The position numbers were made by a program, and so were the translations under genes. A stretch of 64,000 nt of DNA from Pseudarthrobacter oxydans (GTDB taxonomy: Bacteria; Actinomycetota; Actinomycetes; Actinomycetales; Micrococcaceae). Positions 1 through 8,534 of the stretch are shown one piece after another. The notes under the pieces are model-generated. The model made no database searches and was not told the DNA's origin. It saw nothing but the letters and a program-made list of their open reading frames with translations. Within the stretch, counting starts at the first letter, position 1, and the number at the start of each line of letters is the position of its first letter. Location: the NCBI RefSeq assembly GCF_034258515.1, contig NZ_CP139438.1:3782001-3846000 (forward strand), in the 5' to 3' direction.

Positions 1-576
1 AACGACGAACAGGGCACAGAGCGTCATGAGGATGCCAAGGGCTGCGAGCGTCCAGAACGTCACCCGCCACCCGGTCAGCTGCAGGATGACCGCACCGAGC
101 AGCGGGCTGATAATGGGCGCAACACCGCCAATCCCCATGACTATGTTGAGTACCCGGACCAGCTGTGGACCGTGGGCCAGGTCCACAATGACGGCGCGGC
201 CGATGACCATGGCCCAGCCGCCGCCAAAGCCCTGCAGGAACCGGGCCAGCATCAGGATTCCGACGTCCGGCGACACGGCACACGCAACCGACGCCGCCGT
301 CATCAGGAGGGTGCCGGCCACCAGCGGCAACCGCCGCCCGCGCTGGTCGCTGAACGGCCCGCCCACCAGCTGTCCCAGCCCCATCCCGGCGAAGAACGTG
401 GTCAGGGTCAGCTGCACGGCGGACGCCGTGGTGCTGAACTCCGCCGAAACGCGGGGAAAGGCCGGAACATACATGTCCGTTGCCAGCGGCGCCACGGCCG
501 TCAGGAAGATGACCGTGGCCACCAGCGTCGCCGGGACGGCGCTCACCGCCGGCGCACGCATGGTAGTAGGCAGCAT
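1..576 (-). CDS. MFS multidrug exporter, Bcr/CflA type (3' part outside window)
   Basis: Minus-strand frame open to the window edge, so the C-terminal half is missing. The N-terminus has a hydrophobic segment followed by the ATDMYVPAFP stretch seen at the end of TM1 in Bcr/CflA drug exporters, and an MFS motif A region (GGPFSDQRGRR) after TM2. Proteins of this family export drugs by proton antiport in the cytoplasmic membrane. The ATG at 576 has a GGAG about 9 nt upstream; an in-frame ATG five codons earlier (591) is possible. It is divergent from the XRE regulator at 716, which is a natural candidate to control it. The substrate cannot be told from the sequence. Confidence 0.85.
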   Translation of the reverse strand, partial: MLPTTMRAPAVSAVPATLVATVIFLTAVAPLATDMYVPAFPRVSAEFSTTASAVQLTLTTFFAGMGLGQLVGGPFSDQRGRRLPLVAGTLLMTAASVACAVSPDVGILMLARFLQGFGGGWAMVIGRAVIVDLAHGPQLVRVLNIVMGIGGVAPIISPLLGAVILQLTGWRVTFWTLAALGILMTLCALFVV

Positions 577-715
577 GGTTTGATGCTCCATCCGGTTGCT
601 GGCTGAGGGGTCTTCTCCATCAAACCGGCCGCCCGCAGGCGTAGCGAGGGCCCTGCTGAAACGGGTTTTGGCAGACCCTCCTTACGGTTTCCCGATTCGT
701 CGTAACGTGTCCTTT

Positions 716-1600
716 ATGGATAACCGAGCCGAGGTACGACAGTTCCTGTCCACCCGCCGTGGACGCATCACGCCGGAGCAGGCAGGAATTGCACCCTACG
801 GCGGGCGCCGCCGCGTCCCCGGGCTCCGCAGGGAAGAAGTGGCCAGGCTTGCCGGCGTCAGCGTTGACTACTACACGCGGCTGGAGCGCGGAAACCTCAC
901 GGGTGTCTCGGACAGTGTCCTTGACGCCATCGCCCGCGCCCTGGAGCTGGACCGCGCCGAGCACGACCATCTTTACGACCTCGCCCGGACAGCCAACACA
1001 TCGGGACGCAAGCGGGCGGCGCCCCCGGTGCCGTCAGGGGTCCGGCCGGAGCTGCAGTTCCTGCTGGACACCATCACCGGCGCGCCGGCATTCATCGGGA
1101 ACAACCGGATGGACATCGTGGCCGCCAACACCCTGGGCTACGCGCTGTACTCCGACATGTACCGCAGCACCGCCAGGCCCGCGAACCACTCGCGGTTCAT
1201 TTTCCTGGATCCCCGGGCCCACAACTTCTATATCGACTGGGAGCGGGCAGCGAACACCAACGTTGCCATCCTGCGGCGCGAGGCGGGCCGGAATCCGCAC
1301 GACAAGGGGATTGCCGAACTCATTGGGGAGCTGTCCATGCGCAGCGACGAGTTCCGGACGCGCTGGGCTGCGCACAACGTTCGCCGCCACTACGCGGGAA
1401 CGAAACTCTTCCAGCATCCCGTGGTGGGGCTCCTGGAACTGAACTACCAGGTGCTGGGGCTGGAGGAGGACCCGGGGCATTCCCTGACCGTCTACCCGGC
1501 CACACCCGGCAGCCCCTCCGATGAGGCCCTCAAGCTCCTCGCCTCCTGGGCCGCCACCGAGAACATCGTGGAACTGGCCCAGGCCGGCGCACGGGGCTGA
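716..1600 (+). CDS. XRE-family transcriptional regulator with MmyB-like sensor domain
   Basis: 294-residue DNA-binding regulator. Residues about 10-70 form a helix-turn-helix (GLRREEVARLAGVSVDYYTRLERG pattern, split here as GLRREEVARL and AGVSVDYYTR). The remainder matches the MmyB-like ligand-binding domain (IDWERAAN, LSMRSDEFRTRW, HNVRRH). The frame is open further upstream, but the ATG at 716 starts directly before the HTH as usual in the family; its ribosome site is poor, so a nearly leaderless transcript is possible. The gene is divergent from the MFS exporter (140-bp gap) and probably regulates it. The ligand is unknown. It converges on the sugar dehydrogenase with only 12 bp between stops. 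Confidence 0.88.
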   Translation: MDNRAEVRQFLSTRRGRITPEQAGIAPYGGRRRVPGLRREEVARLAGVSVDYYTRLERGNLTGVSDSVLDAIARALELDRAEHDHLYDLARTANTSGRKRAAPPVPSGVRPELQFLLDTITGAPAFIGNNRMDIVAANTLGYALYSDMYRSTARPANHSRFIFLDPRAHNFYIDWERAANTNVAILRREAGRNPHDKGIAELIGELSMRSDEFRTRWAAHNVRRHYAGTKLFQHPVVGLLELNYQVLGLEEDPGHSLTVYPATPGSPSDEALKLLASWAATENIVELAQAGARG

Positions 1601-1612
1601 CGACGCGCCCGC

Positions 1613-2755
1613 TCATCTTTCGAGGTGGACGGCGAGGATCCGGTCGTCCCCGGGGCGGGGGTCGCCGCGGCCGTCGGTGTTGTTGGTCAGGAACCACAGC
1701 CGGCCGTCCGGGGCCAGCGCCACGTCCCGGATCCGGCCGTACTCGCGGCTGAAATGCTCCGTGGATGTGGCGGGGTCGGAGACGGGGACGGACCGCAGGA
1801 CCTGTCCGCGCAGGTTGGCCAGGAACAGTGTTCCGCCCGCGTGGGCCATGCCGCTGGGGCTTGCGGCTCCTGGCTGCCACTGCTGCACCGGGTCCACGAA
1901 GCCCGGCCTGCCCGCGATGCCCTCCACCGTTGGCCAGCCGTAGTTGGCTCCGGGCGTGATGATGTTCAGCTCGTCCCACGTGTTCTGGCCGAACTCGGTG
2001 GCGAACATGGTTCCGTCGTCCGCCCACGCCAGGCCCTGCGGGTTGCGGTGCCCGTAGCTGTAGACCAGCGATCCCGGGAAGGGGTTGTCCGCCGGGACAC
2101 CGCCGTCGGGAGTCATCCGCAGGATCTTTCCGGCGAGCGAATCCCGGTCCTGGGCGCTGTCGCGCCGGCTCGCATCACCGGCCGTCACGTAGAGCATGCC
2201 GTCGGGACCGAAAGCGATCCGGCCGCCGTCGTGGATGCTCGCGGACGGGATGCGTTCGAGGAGCGTGTCCGGCTGCCCCAGCGACAGTGAGCCCGGTTCG
2301 CCGTTGACCGGGAAACGTTGGACCCGGTTGCCGTCCGCCGCCGTCGAATACACGTACAGGTCGCCCTGGCTGCCAACGGCAAGTCCCAACAGCCCTGATT
2401 CTCCCCGTGCAGCTACACCCAGGACGGTTCCGATGGACCGCGCCGAGCCCTCAGGGGAAAGTTCCAGGACCTGCCCGCTGTTCCGCTCGCTGACCAGCGG
2501 CGTCCCGTCGCGGAAGACCACCGACCACGGAGCGTTGAGGCCCGTGGCCACCGGCTGGGGCGTGCCGGCGATGGCGGCTGCAGCGGCGGGCGCGGGATCA
2601 GTTGCGGGGACGGAGGACGCCGGAGCGGATGGAGGCGTGGAGGAGGTCGCCGGTGCAGGGGACGTGGTTGCCGGCGCGGGTGACGGGGCGGCGGTGCAGC
2701 CTGCCAGCAGGATGCTTGTTCCCGCGGCTGCCGCGGCGAGGACCCGGCGATCCAT
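1613..2755 (-). CDS. PQQ-dependent sugar dehydrogenase-like lipoprotein (GSDH family)
   Basis: 380 residues. The N-terminus MDRRVLAAAAAGTSILLAGC is a lipoprotein signal peptide with lipobox LAGC, so the protein should be anchored outside the membrane. A Pro/Ala/Ser-rich linker (residues about 25-60) precedes a beta-propeller domain of the glucose/sorbosone dehydrogenase family, with GESGLLGLAV, YVTAGDASRRD, GHRNPQGLAW and FATEFGQNTWDELN motifs typical of soluble PQQ glucose dehydrogenases and the Hhip-like group. Family members oxidise aldoses with PQQ; actual PQQ use here is inferred. GGGAG lies just upstream of the ATG. A TAATGT -10-like hexamer is at 2796-2801 on the minus strand. Confidence 0.88.
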   Translation of the reverse strand: MDRRVLAAAAAGTSILLAGCTAAPSPAPATTSPAPATSSTPPSAPASSVPATDPAPAAAAAIAGTPQPVATGLNAPWSVVFRDGTPLVSERNSGQVLELSPEGSARSIGTVLGVAARGESGLLGLAVGSQGDLYVYSTAADGNRVQRFPVNGEPGSLSLGQPDTLLERIPSASIHDGGRIAFGPDGMLYVTAGDASRRDSAQDRDSLAGKILRMTPDGGVPADNPFPGSLVYSYGHRNPQGLAWADDGTMFATEFGQNTWDELNIITPGANYGWPTVEGIAGRPGFVDPVQQWQPGAASPSGMAHAGGTLFLANLRGQVLRSVPVSDPATSTEHFSREYGRIRDVALAPDGRLWFLTNNTDGRGDPRPGDDRILAVHLER

Positions 2756-2990
2756 GTGTTTCTCCCGTCAACCGCATCCCACAACCCTTCCAGTCACATT
2801 AACCCGCATTGCGGATCATGGCGCCGCGTTGCCCGTTTTGACCCGGGAATGGCGGAATAAGTAGCGCCGTTTCGTCCTGTTGAGCTTCCGTTTCGGGCCG
2901 CTGGCCAAGGCCTCGCCAGGCGTGCTTAGGTGTTTCAACGGCACCGGCCAAGCCCGTAAAAACAGCACCTGCTACGAGAAGGAGGACCCG

Positions 2991-3095
2991 ATGCCTGACA
3001 TCTCCAGCCGCGCGGACAGCGCCGCCACGTGGGGTCCGTGCTGTTGCAGCTTCCGAATGATTCCGTCCCGCCGAATGGCAGCACACCGGCGCTAG
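2991..3095 (+). CDS. Cysteine-rich leader peptide (34 aa, Cys-Cys-Cys), candidate attenuator
   Basis: Small ORF with an excellent ribosome site (AAGGAGG at 2979-2985, 5-nt spacer to ATG 2991), stop TAG at 3093-3095. It encodes 34 residues with three adjacent Cys codons (TGC TGT TGC, 3039-3047) in the context WGPCCCSFR. It ends 158 bp before ssuA. Short ORFs with poly-Cys tracts upstream of sulfur genes are known cysteine-responsive attenuators in mycobacteria. By analogy, ribosomes would stall here when Cys-tRNA is scarce and so turn on the sulfonate operon. The peptide itself has no recognisable domain. The role is inferred; the ORF, ribosome site and Cys run are seen directly. Confidence 0.75.
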   Translation: MPDISSRADSAATWGPCCCSFRMIPSRRMAAHRR

Positions 3096-3132
3096 CTTCG
3101 GCAGCAGTTCCACAGGTCCCCAGCGCTGAGTT

Positions 3133-3253
3133 CCGGCGCGTCGGGCGCATTCGTCCGACGCCGGCACACTCCTACATCCCGTTTCGTCTTCCCCGTCACC
3201 GGGCGATTCGTCGCGCCCGGATACCCGCCACTCCACCCTTCGAAAGGCATCCC
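3133..3253 (+). promoter_or_regulatory. Leader hairpins between poly-Cys ORF and ssuA
   Basis: Two GC-rich hairpins follow the leader ORF: 3133-3164 (CCGGCGCGTCGG pairing with CCGACGCCGG, 2-nt bulge) and 3199-3220 (perfect CCGGGCG/CGCCCGG). The ssuA ribosome site (AAAGG, 3243-3247) can pair in a 4-bp mini-hairpin with CCTT at 3237-3240. No poly-T run follows either hairpin, so control might be at translation initiation or Rho-dependent rather than by an intrinsic terminator. This is inference from inspection only; no folding was run. Confidence 0.45.
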
Positions 3254-4369
3254 ATGACCTTCCCCGCATTTTCCCCGCCCCGGCCGCCCTCCGTCCGGCC
3301 GTTCACCCGCCGCAAGGCGCTGGGCGCACTCCTGGCGATTCCCGCCGTCGGCCTCCTGACCGCCTGCGGCGGCACCGCCACAGCCGGCAACCCGGCCAGC
3401 CAGGCGTCGTTTGCCCCGCTCGCCACCCCAGTCCCCGCGGGGACCACCATCAAGGTGGGCGATCCCAGCATCCGCGTGGCGCTTGAGCTGTCCGGCCTGG
3501 TCAAGGACCTGGACGGCATCAACGTGGAATTCGCCAACATCTCGGGCGGTCCGCAGACCACGGAGGCCTTCAGGGCCAACGCCCTGGACGTCGGCTCCGT
3601 GGCGGACATTCCGCCCATCCACGCAACCTGGACCGGCCTGGACGTGCGGATCATCGCGAGCGCCTACCGCCAGGACGCCGTGAACCACCCGCTGTACGAA
3701 CTGGGCGTCGCTCCCGGCGCCGGCATCAGCAGGCTGGAAGACCTGCGCGGCAAAAAAGTGGCGTACAGCCCCGGACAGGCACAGGGCGCCCTGGTCCTGC
3801 GGATCCTTGAGAAGGCCGGGCTCAAGCAGGAGGACGTCAAGCTGGTGGAGCTGCCCAGCACCGGTGACGCCTACTCTTCGGCGCTGTCCGGCAAGCAGGT
3901 GGATGCGGCGCCGCTGGGCGGGGTGCAGATCAAGCGCTACCTCGCCAAGTACAGGGCCGACGGCGCCACCACCCTCCGGCACGGCCTGCGGGATGATCCG
4001 GGACACCTCTACTCCCCCGCCAAGGTCCTGGCAGATCCCGCCAAGGCCGCCGCCCTGGCCAAGTACGTTGAGGCCTGGGGCAAAGCGCAGCGCTGGATCG
4101 AGGACCACCCCAAGGAATGGCTGGAAGGCTACTACGTCAAGGATCAGGGGCTTTCCGCCGAGGACGGGCAGTACCTGATCGACGCCGCGGGCAAGCGGGA
4201 CGTTCCCACGTCCTGGACCGAGGCCATCGGACGCCACCAGCAGACCATCGACCTGCTGGCCCGGGAACAGAAGAAGCCGCAGTTGAAAGCGGACGACCTC
4301 TACGACACCCGTTTCGAGGCCATCGCGGGCACCGCCTTCGCCGCGGCGGGCAAGGGAGGCACCGCATGA
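3254..4369 (+). CDS. ssuA: Sulfonate-type ABC transporter substrate-binding lipoprotein (SsuA-like)
   Basis: 371 residues. RRKALGALLAIPAVGLLTAC is a lipoprotein signal with lipobox LTAC, so the protein is tethered outside the membrane. The mature part matches the SsuA/NrtA/TauA binding-protein family: IKVGDPSIRVALELSGL at the start, then GSVADIPPI, RGKKVAYSPGQAQGA and LPSTGDAYSSALSGKQVDA. Family members bind alkanesulfonates, taurine or related oxyanions for use as sulfur sources. The ATG at 3254 with AAAGG upstream fits the signal peptide; the same frame is open upstream but non-coding. The stop overlaps the ssuC start (ATGA), so translation is coupled. The preceding poly-Cys leader supports a sulfur-scavenging role. 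Exact substrate unknown. Confidence 0.88.
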   Translation: MTFPAFSPPRPPSVRPFTRRKALGALLAIPAVGLLTACGGTATAGNPASQASFAPLATPVPAGTTIKVGDPSIRVALELSGLVKDLDGINVEFANISGGPQTTEAFRANALDVGSVADIPPIHATWTGLDVRIIASAYRQDAVNHPLYELGVAPGAGISRLEDLRGKKVAYSPGQAQGALVLRILEKAGLKQEDVKLVELPSTGDAYSSALSGKQVDAAPLGGVQIKRYLAKYRADGATTLRHGLRDDPGHLYSPAKVLADPAKAAALAKYVEAWGKAQRWIEDHPKEWLEGYYVKDQGLSAEDGQYLIDAAGKRDVPTSWTEAIGRHQQTIDLLAREQKKPQLKADDLYDTRFEAIAGTAFAAAGKGGTA

Positions 4370-5223
4370 GCGCCGTACTGGAACGTCCCGCCGTCGAACC
4401 GCACCTGGACCCGGCGCTCGCCGCGCGCGAGGACGTGCGGCCCACCGGCCGCCGGCTGGGACCGGGAAAGCGGCGGCAGCTGGCTTGGCTGCTGGGCCCC
4501 TCGGTGCTGCTGTTGTTGTGGGCCGCCTCCTCGGCCACCGGGCTGCTGGATCCGCGCATCCTCTCCGAGCCCTGGACGGTAGTGGCCACCGCCGGGGAAC
4601 TCCTCGCCGACGGCCGGCTCCAGGAGAACCTCGCCATCTCCGCCCAGCGGGCTGGCCTGGGGCTCTTCTTCGGCATCGTCGTGGGCGCCCTGCTGGCCCT
4701 GCTGTCCGGGCTGAGCCGCGCGGGTGAGGCGCTCATCGACGGCCCGGTGCAGATCAAGCGGGCCATCCCCGGCCTGGCCCTGATCCCGCTGCTCATCCTG
4801 TGGTTCGGAATCGACGAGACCATGAAGGTCCTCACCATCACCCTCGGTGTCTTTGTCCCGATCTACCTGCAGACCCACGCCGGGCTGCGCGGGATCGACC
4901 TGCGCTACGTGGAGCTCGCCCAGACCGTGGGCCTGGGCCGCGCCGCCTTCATCCGCAAGGTGGTCCTCCCCGGCGCCCTCCCCGGCTTCTTCCTGGGCCT
5001 GCGCTTCGCGGTCACGGGCGCCTGGGTGTCGCTGGTGGTGGTGGAACAGATCAACGCCACCAGCGGCATCGGCTACATGATGGAGCTCGCCCGCACCTAT
5101 GGCCAAACCAACATCATCGTCCTCGGACTGGCCGTCTACGGCCTTCTCGGCCTGCTGTCCGACGGCGCCGTCCGCTTCTTCGAACGAAAGGCCCTCTCAT
5201 GGCAGCGCACACTGGCGGGCTGA
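4366..5223 (+). CDS. ssuC: Sulfonate-type ABC transporter permease (SsuC-like)
   Basis: 285 residues with about six membrane segments (around residues 40-60, 100-125, 140-185, 215-240, 255-275). The cytoplasmic EAA-type loop reads VELAQTVGLGRAAFIRKVVLPGALPG, here given in two parts VELAQTVGLGR and KVVLPGALPG, and is the docking site for the ATPase. The start overlaps the ssuA stop by 4 nt, with GGGAGG upstream; the end overlaps ssuB by 25 nt, so the three subunits are translationally coupled. The family forms a homodimeric channel for sulfonate, taurine or nitrate uptake. Confidence 0.88.
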   Translation: MSAVLERPAVEPHLDPALAAREDVRPTGRRLGPGKRRQLAWLLGPSVLLLLWAASSATGLLDPRILSEPWTVVATAGELLADGRLQENLAISAQRAGLGLFFGIVVGALLALLSGLSRAGEALIDGPVQIKRAIPGLALIPLLILWFGIDETMKVLTITLGVFVPIYLQTHAGLRGIDLRYVELAQTVGLGRAAFIRKVVLPGALPGFFLGLRFAVTGAWVSLVVVEQINATSGIGYMMELARTYGQTNIIVLGLAVYGLLGLLSDGAVRFFERKALSWQRTLAG

Positions 5224-5969
5224 CCGCCGTCGCCCCTTCCGCAGTCGCCCCTCCCGGAACAATCAACGCAGTTTCGGTCCGCGGCCTGATCCGCAGCTTT
5301 GGCCCCAAAGGCGTCCTGAACGGCGTGGACCTGGACATCGCCCCCGGCGAGTTCGTGGCCCTGCTCGGTCCCAGCGGCTGCGGCAAGAGCACCCTGCTGC
5401 GGGCACTCGCCGGGCTGGACCACGACGTGCGCGGCAGCGGTGTGATCACTGTCCCCGAGCGCGTGTCCGTGGTCTTCCAGGACTCCCGGCTGCTGCCGTG
5501 GGACAGCGTGCTGGGCAACGTCACCCTGGGGCTGCGGGAGCACGACGCCGAGGCCCGGGCACGCAAGGCCCTCGCCGAGGTGGGGCTCGCCGGCCGTGAG
5601 AAGTCCTGGCCGCACGAGCTGTCCGGCGGCGAACAGCAGCGCGTGGCGCTGGCCCGCTCGCTGGTCCGTGAGCCGCAGCTGCTCCTGGCAGACGAACCGT
5701 TCGGCGCGCTGGACGCGCTGACCCGGATCAGGATGCACGGACTCCTCCGGGACCTGGTGGCCGCCCACCGGCCGGCTGTCCTGCTCGTAACGCACGACGT
5801 GGACGAGGCCATCGCACTCGCGGACCGGATCGTTGTCCTCGACAGCGGCCGCGTTGCCACCGTCCGCACTGTTGCGCCCGACGTCGGAACGGCAAAGGAC
5901 GCAGGCGGCCACGAAGCCCTCCGCCGCGACCTCCTCACCGATCTTGGCGTCGTCGGCGCCACCCACTGA
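5199..5969 (+). CDS. ssuB: Sulfonate-type ABC transporter ATP-binding protein (SsuB-like)
   Basis: 256 residues; complete ABC ATPase. Walker A GPSGCGKST (about residues 57-65), Q-loop VFQDSRLLPW, signature LSGGEQQR, Walker B LLLADEP, D-loop FGALDAL, and H-loop LLVTHDVDEA. The SRLLPW sequence after the Q-loop is characteristic of the SsuB/TauB/NrtD group. The start ATG at 5199 lies inside ssuC (25-nt overlap). The frame continues open upstream but only as a shadow of ssuC. It powers uptake by SsuC. Confidence 0.9.
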   Translation: MAAHTGGLTAVAPSAVAPPGTINAVSVRGLIRSFGPKGVLNGVDLDIAPGEFVALLGPSGCGKSTLLRALAGLDHDVRGSGVITVPERVSVVFQDSRLLPWDSVLGNVTLGLREHDAEARARKALAEVGLAGREKSWPHELSGGEQQRVALARSLVREPQLLLADEPFGALDALTRIRMHGLLRDLVAAHRPAVLLVTHDVDEAIALADRIVVLDSGRVATVRTVAPDVGTAKDAGGHEALRRDLLTDLGVVGATH

Positions 5970-5994
5970 ACCTCCAGACCCGAAGGATTACCCC

Positions 5995-7371
5995 ATGACT
6001 GCCACCAATCGTCCCAACCGCCAACTCCACCTCAACGCCTTCCTCATGAGCACCGGCCACCACGAGGCCTCGTGGCGGCTGCCCGAAAGCGACCCGCACT
6101 CCAGCACCAACGTGGAGCATTACAAGCAGCTGGCCCGCACCGCCGAGCGCGGCAAGCTGGACTCCATCTTCTTCGCCGACTCCCCCGTCCTTTTCGGCGA
6201 GGTGGGCCGCCGCCCGGCCGGCAAGCTCGAGCCCACCGTGCTGCTGACCGCCATCGCCGGCGCCACGGAACGCATCGGGCTGATCGCCACGGCTTCCACC
6301 ACCTACAACGATCCCTTCAACCTGGCCCGCCGCTTCGCCTCCGTGGACTGGGTGAGCGGCGGCCGCGCCGGCTGGAATGTGGTCACCACCGCCGGCCCGG
6401 ACGCCGCCCGCAACTTCGGCGTGGATGACCAGCCCGCCCATGCTGTCCGGTACGAGCGGGCCGCCGAGTTCATCGAGGTGGCCCGGAAGCTGTGGGACAG
6501 CTGGCAGGATGACGCCGTGCTCGCGGACAAGGCCGAGGGCGTCTGGGGCGACGCCGAAAAGATCCGCGTGATCGACCACGAGGGCAAACACTTCAGGGTC
6601 CGCGGTCCCCTCAACGTCCCCCGCTCGCCGCAGGGGCATCCGCTGATTGTGCAGGCGGGATCCTCCGAGGACGGCAAGGATCTCGCCGCCCGGTACGCGG
6701 ACGCCGTCTTCACCGCGCACCAGACCCTTGCCGATGCGCAGGAGTTCTACCGGGATTTGAAGGCCCGAACCGCCGCCGCCGGCCGCGCCCCGGAGACCAT
6801 CAAGATCCTGCCGGGCATCGTGCCGGTCATCGGCGCCACGGAGGAAGAGGCCCTGGAGCTGGAACGGGAACTGGACCGGCTGATCAAGCCCGAGTACGCC
6901 AGGATCCAGCTGGCCAAGACGCTCCGGGTGGCGCCGGAGGACCTGGCCCTGGACCGCCAGCTCCCCGAGGACCTGCCCGGCGAGGACGAAATCGAGGGCG
7001 CCAAGAGCCGCTACACCCTGATCGTCCAGCTCGCCCGGCGGGAGCAGCTCACGGTGCGCCAGCTGATCGGCCGCCTGGGCGGCGGCCGCGGGCACCGCAC
7101 CTTCACGGGCACCCCGGTGCAGGTGGCGGACGCCATCCAGGAATGGTTCGACGGCGGCGCGGCGGACGGCTTCAACATCATGCCGCCGGTGCTCCCCTCC
7201 GGCCTGGAAGCGTTCGTGGACCAGGTGGTGCCCATCCTGCAGGAGCGCGGCCTGTTCCGGACCGGCTACGCAGGCACCACCCTGCGGGAGCACTACGGCC
7301 TGGACCGCCCGGCCAACCGCTTCGCCGGCACTGTTGCGCCGGAGCTGGCCTCGATCGGCCCGGCATTCTGA
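5995..7371 (+). CDS. FMN-dependent monooxygenase, NtaA/SnaA/DszA family
   Basis: 458 residues of the bacterial luciferase-like fold; N-terminus LHLNAFLMSTGHHEASWRLP and DSIFFADSP, core VSGGRAGWNVVTT and RNFG, and C-terminal FNIMPPVLP are hallmarks of the NtaA/SnaA/DszA/DmoA class, longer than SsuD (about 380 aa). These two-component flavoenzymes use FMNH2 from a separate reductase; no reductase gene is present here. Following ssuB by 25 bp with GAAGGA upstream, it most likely oxidises the imported organosulfur compound to release sulfite, but the substrate (alkanesulfonate, sulfone, thiophene-like) is not determined. The 230 bp downstream, up to the PAP2 remnant, show no supported gene. Confidence 0.88.
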   Translation: MTATNRPNRQLHLNAFLMSTGHHEASWRLPESDPHSSTNVEHYKQLARTAERGKLDSIFFADSPVLFGEVGRRPAGKLEPTVLLTAIAGATERIGLIATASTTYNDPFNLARRFASVDWVSGGRAGWNVVTTAGPDAARNFGVDDQPAHAVRYERAAEFIEVARKLWDSWQDDAVLADKAEGVWGDAEKIRVIDHEGKHFRVRGPLNVPRSPQGHPLIVQAGSSEDGKDLAARYADAVFTAHQTLADAQEFYRDLKARTAAAGRAPETIKILPGIVPVIGATEEEALELERELDRLIKPEYARIQLAKTLRVAPEDLALDRQLPEDLPGEDEIEGAKSRYTLIVQLARREQLTVRQLIGRLGGGRGHRTFTGTPVQVADAIQEWFDGGAADGFNIMPPVLPSGLEAFVDQVVPILQERGLFRTGYAGTTLREHYGLDRPANRFAGTVAPELASIGPAF

Positions 7372-7601
7372 TGGGCCGGCCCAGCGCGCTGAGGCGGCCA
7401 AGCCTGGTGCGGTGTTCTTCGCTGGTGGTCCGGGCTCTTGTGATGCGGTGGCGGCCGCCGTAGCGTCGGGCACACGTGGCTCCGGTGCCGCCGGGGACCG
7501 GTTTTTCCAGCTGGATGACCGGAGGAGTACTACACGCTGGGGCTGGTTGCGCACGGCAGGTCCTCATCAGCTGACGGCGTATGTCCGGGGCACGCTGCGG
7601 G

Positions 7602-8455
7602 TCAGGGCCTGGCGGGCCCGGACACCGGCGCAGGCGGGTGCACCCGCGTGGTGAGGTAGAGCCGGTGGGCAGTGATGACCAGAGCCAGCCAGGCCGCTCC
7701 GAGTGCCCAGGCGCCCAGCACGTCCGTAAGCCAGTGGTGGCCGAGGTAGACCCGGCTTAGCCCCATGGTTGCCGCAAAAACCGCCGCCGCCACTCCCGTG
7801 AGTATCCGGGCGCGGGCCGTGGTGAGGCGGAGGATGACCAGGTAGGCCACGATGCCCGCGATCACCACGGAATTCAGGGAGTGGCCACTGGGAATGAAGC
7901 TGAGTACTCGTAGGGCGGCACGGCATCGGCCAGGTCCGGCCTGGTCCTGCCCACCAGCTCCTTGCCCGCGATGGTCATCAGCAGCGAACCGAGCCCGGCA
8001 ACGAGCATGAGGATGACAGGGGTCACGGACCGGCGCTTGAACGCCAGGCCGGCCATGACGGCCAAAGCCAGCACCGGCATCCCGACGGTCCCGCCCACGT
8101 CCGTATAGGTGGTGACGAGGATGTCCAGTCCCGGGGACCTGAGCGTTTTTGCGCCGTCCAGGACGGGATGGTCAAGTCCGGCAACTCCATCGGCTTCGAC
8201 GACGGATTCGTAGACCTGCGCGAAAACCGCAGCCAGCGAAACCGCCAGCGCTGCCCCGACGGCCAAGGTGATGATCAATACCGCGTGGGACCCGAAAAGG
8301 CCGCTGATGCGTTTGGCGACGGACGCCAGGAGCCGGCCCGGCCTGGTATCCCACCTGGTGAGGTCCTGCCCGCCAACAAAGCGGTCCTGGTGGACTTCGC
8401 CTTTGACCCCGGTTTGGGCCGCCGCCGGGTGGGGCGGATTGTTGCCTGCAACCAT
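7602..8455 (-). pseudogene. PAP2-family phosphatase, disrupted by a single frameshift
   Basis: Two adjacent minus-strand frames together encode one PAP2/lipid-phosphatase-like membrane protein. The first (8455 to about 7890) has several membrane segments and phosphatase motif 1 (KELVGRTRP). The second (down to 7602) carries the rest of motif 2 (SGHSLNS) and motif 3 (SRVYLGHHWLTDV). At 7890-7892 a GGG (CCC on the coding strand) needs one more base to restore FPSGHSLNS, so a 1-bp deletion in a short C run splits the gene. Because all three catalytic motifs are otherwise intact, this is either recent inactivation or a sequencing error. Start chosen at ATG 8455; an in-frame TTG at 8497 is possible. 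Family role: dephosphorylation of lipid phosphates at the membrane. Confidence 0.8.
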
Positions 8456-8483
8456 GTCTTTTGGCCCTTCGCTGCCGGAGATC

Positions 8484-8506
8484 AAGTTAGTAAGCAACCT
8501 TACCTT
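8484..8506 (-). promoter_or_regulatory. Palindromic operator-like site upstream of PAP2 gene
   Basis: Inverted repeat GTAAG-gttg-CTTAC on the minus strand (8490-8503 region), overlapping a TAACTT -10-like hexamer at 8484-8489. The half-site AAGGTAAG loosely resembles DtxR/IdeR boxes, but several consensus positions do not match. It would lie over the PAP2 promoter. Confidence 0.3.
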
Positions 8507-8534
8507 GTTCTGCCGGCGCGTCAGCAGGTTGGAA

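Noticed and set aside
3199..3220. Intrinsic terminator in the ssu leader
   Set aside because: The hairpin is perfect but no T-run follows, so a classical attenuator terminator is not supported; kept only as a leader hairpin.
2799..3269. Long minus-strand frame opposite the poly-Cys leader
   Set aside because: Arg/Gly-rich composition without domain features or ribosome site; it lies over the leader and promoter region of the ssu operon and is a chance open frame of GC-rich DNA.
7334..7654. 106-codon plus-strand frame after the monooxygenase
   Set aside because: Arg/Ala-rich, overlaps the end of the monooxygenase gene and the PAP2 remnant, no ribosome site or motif.
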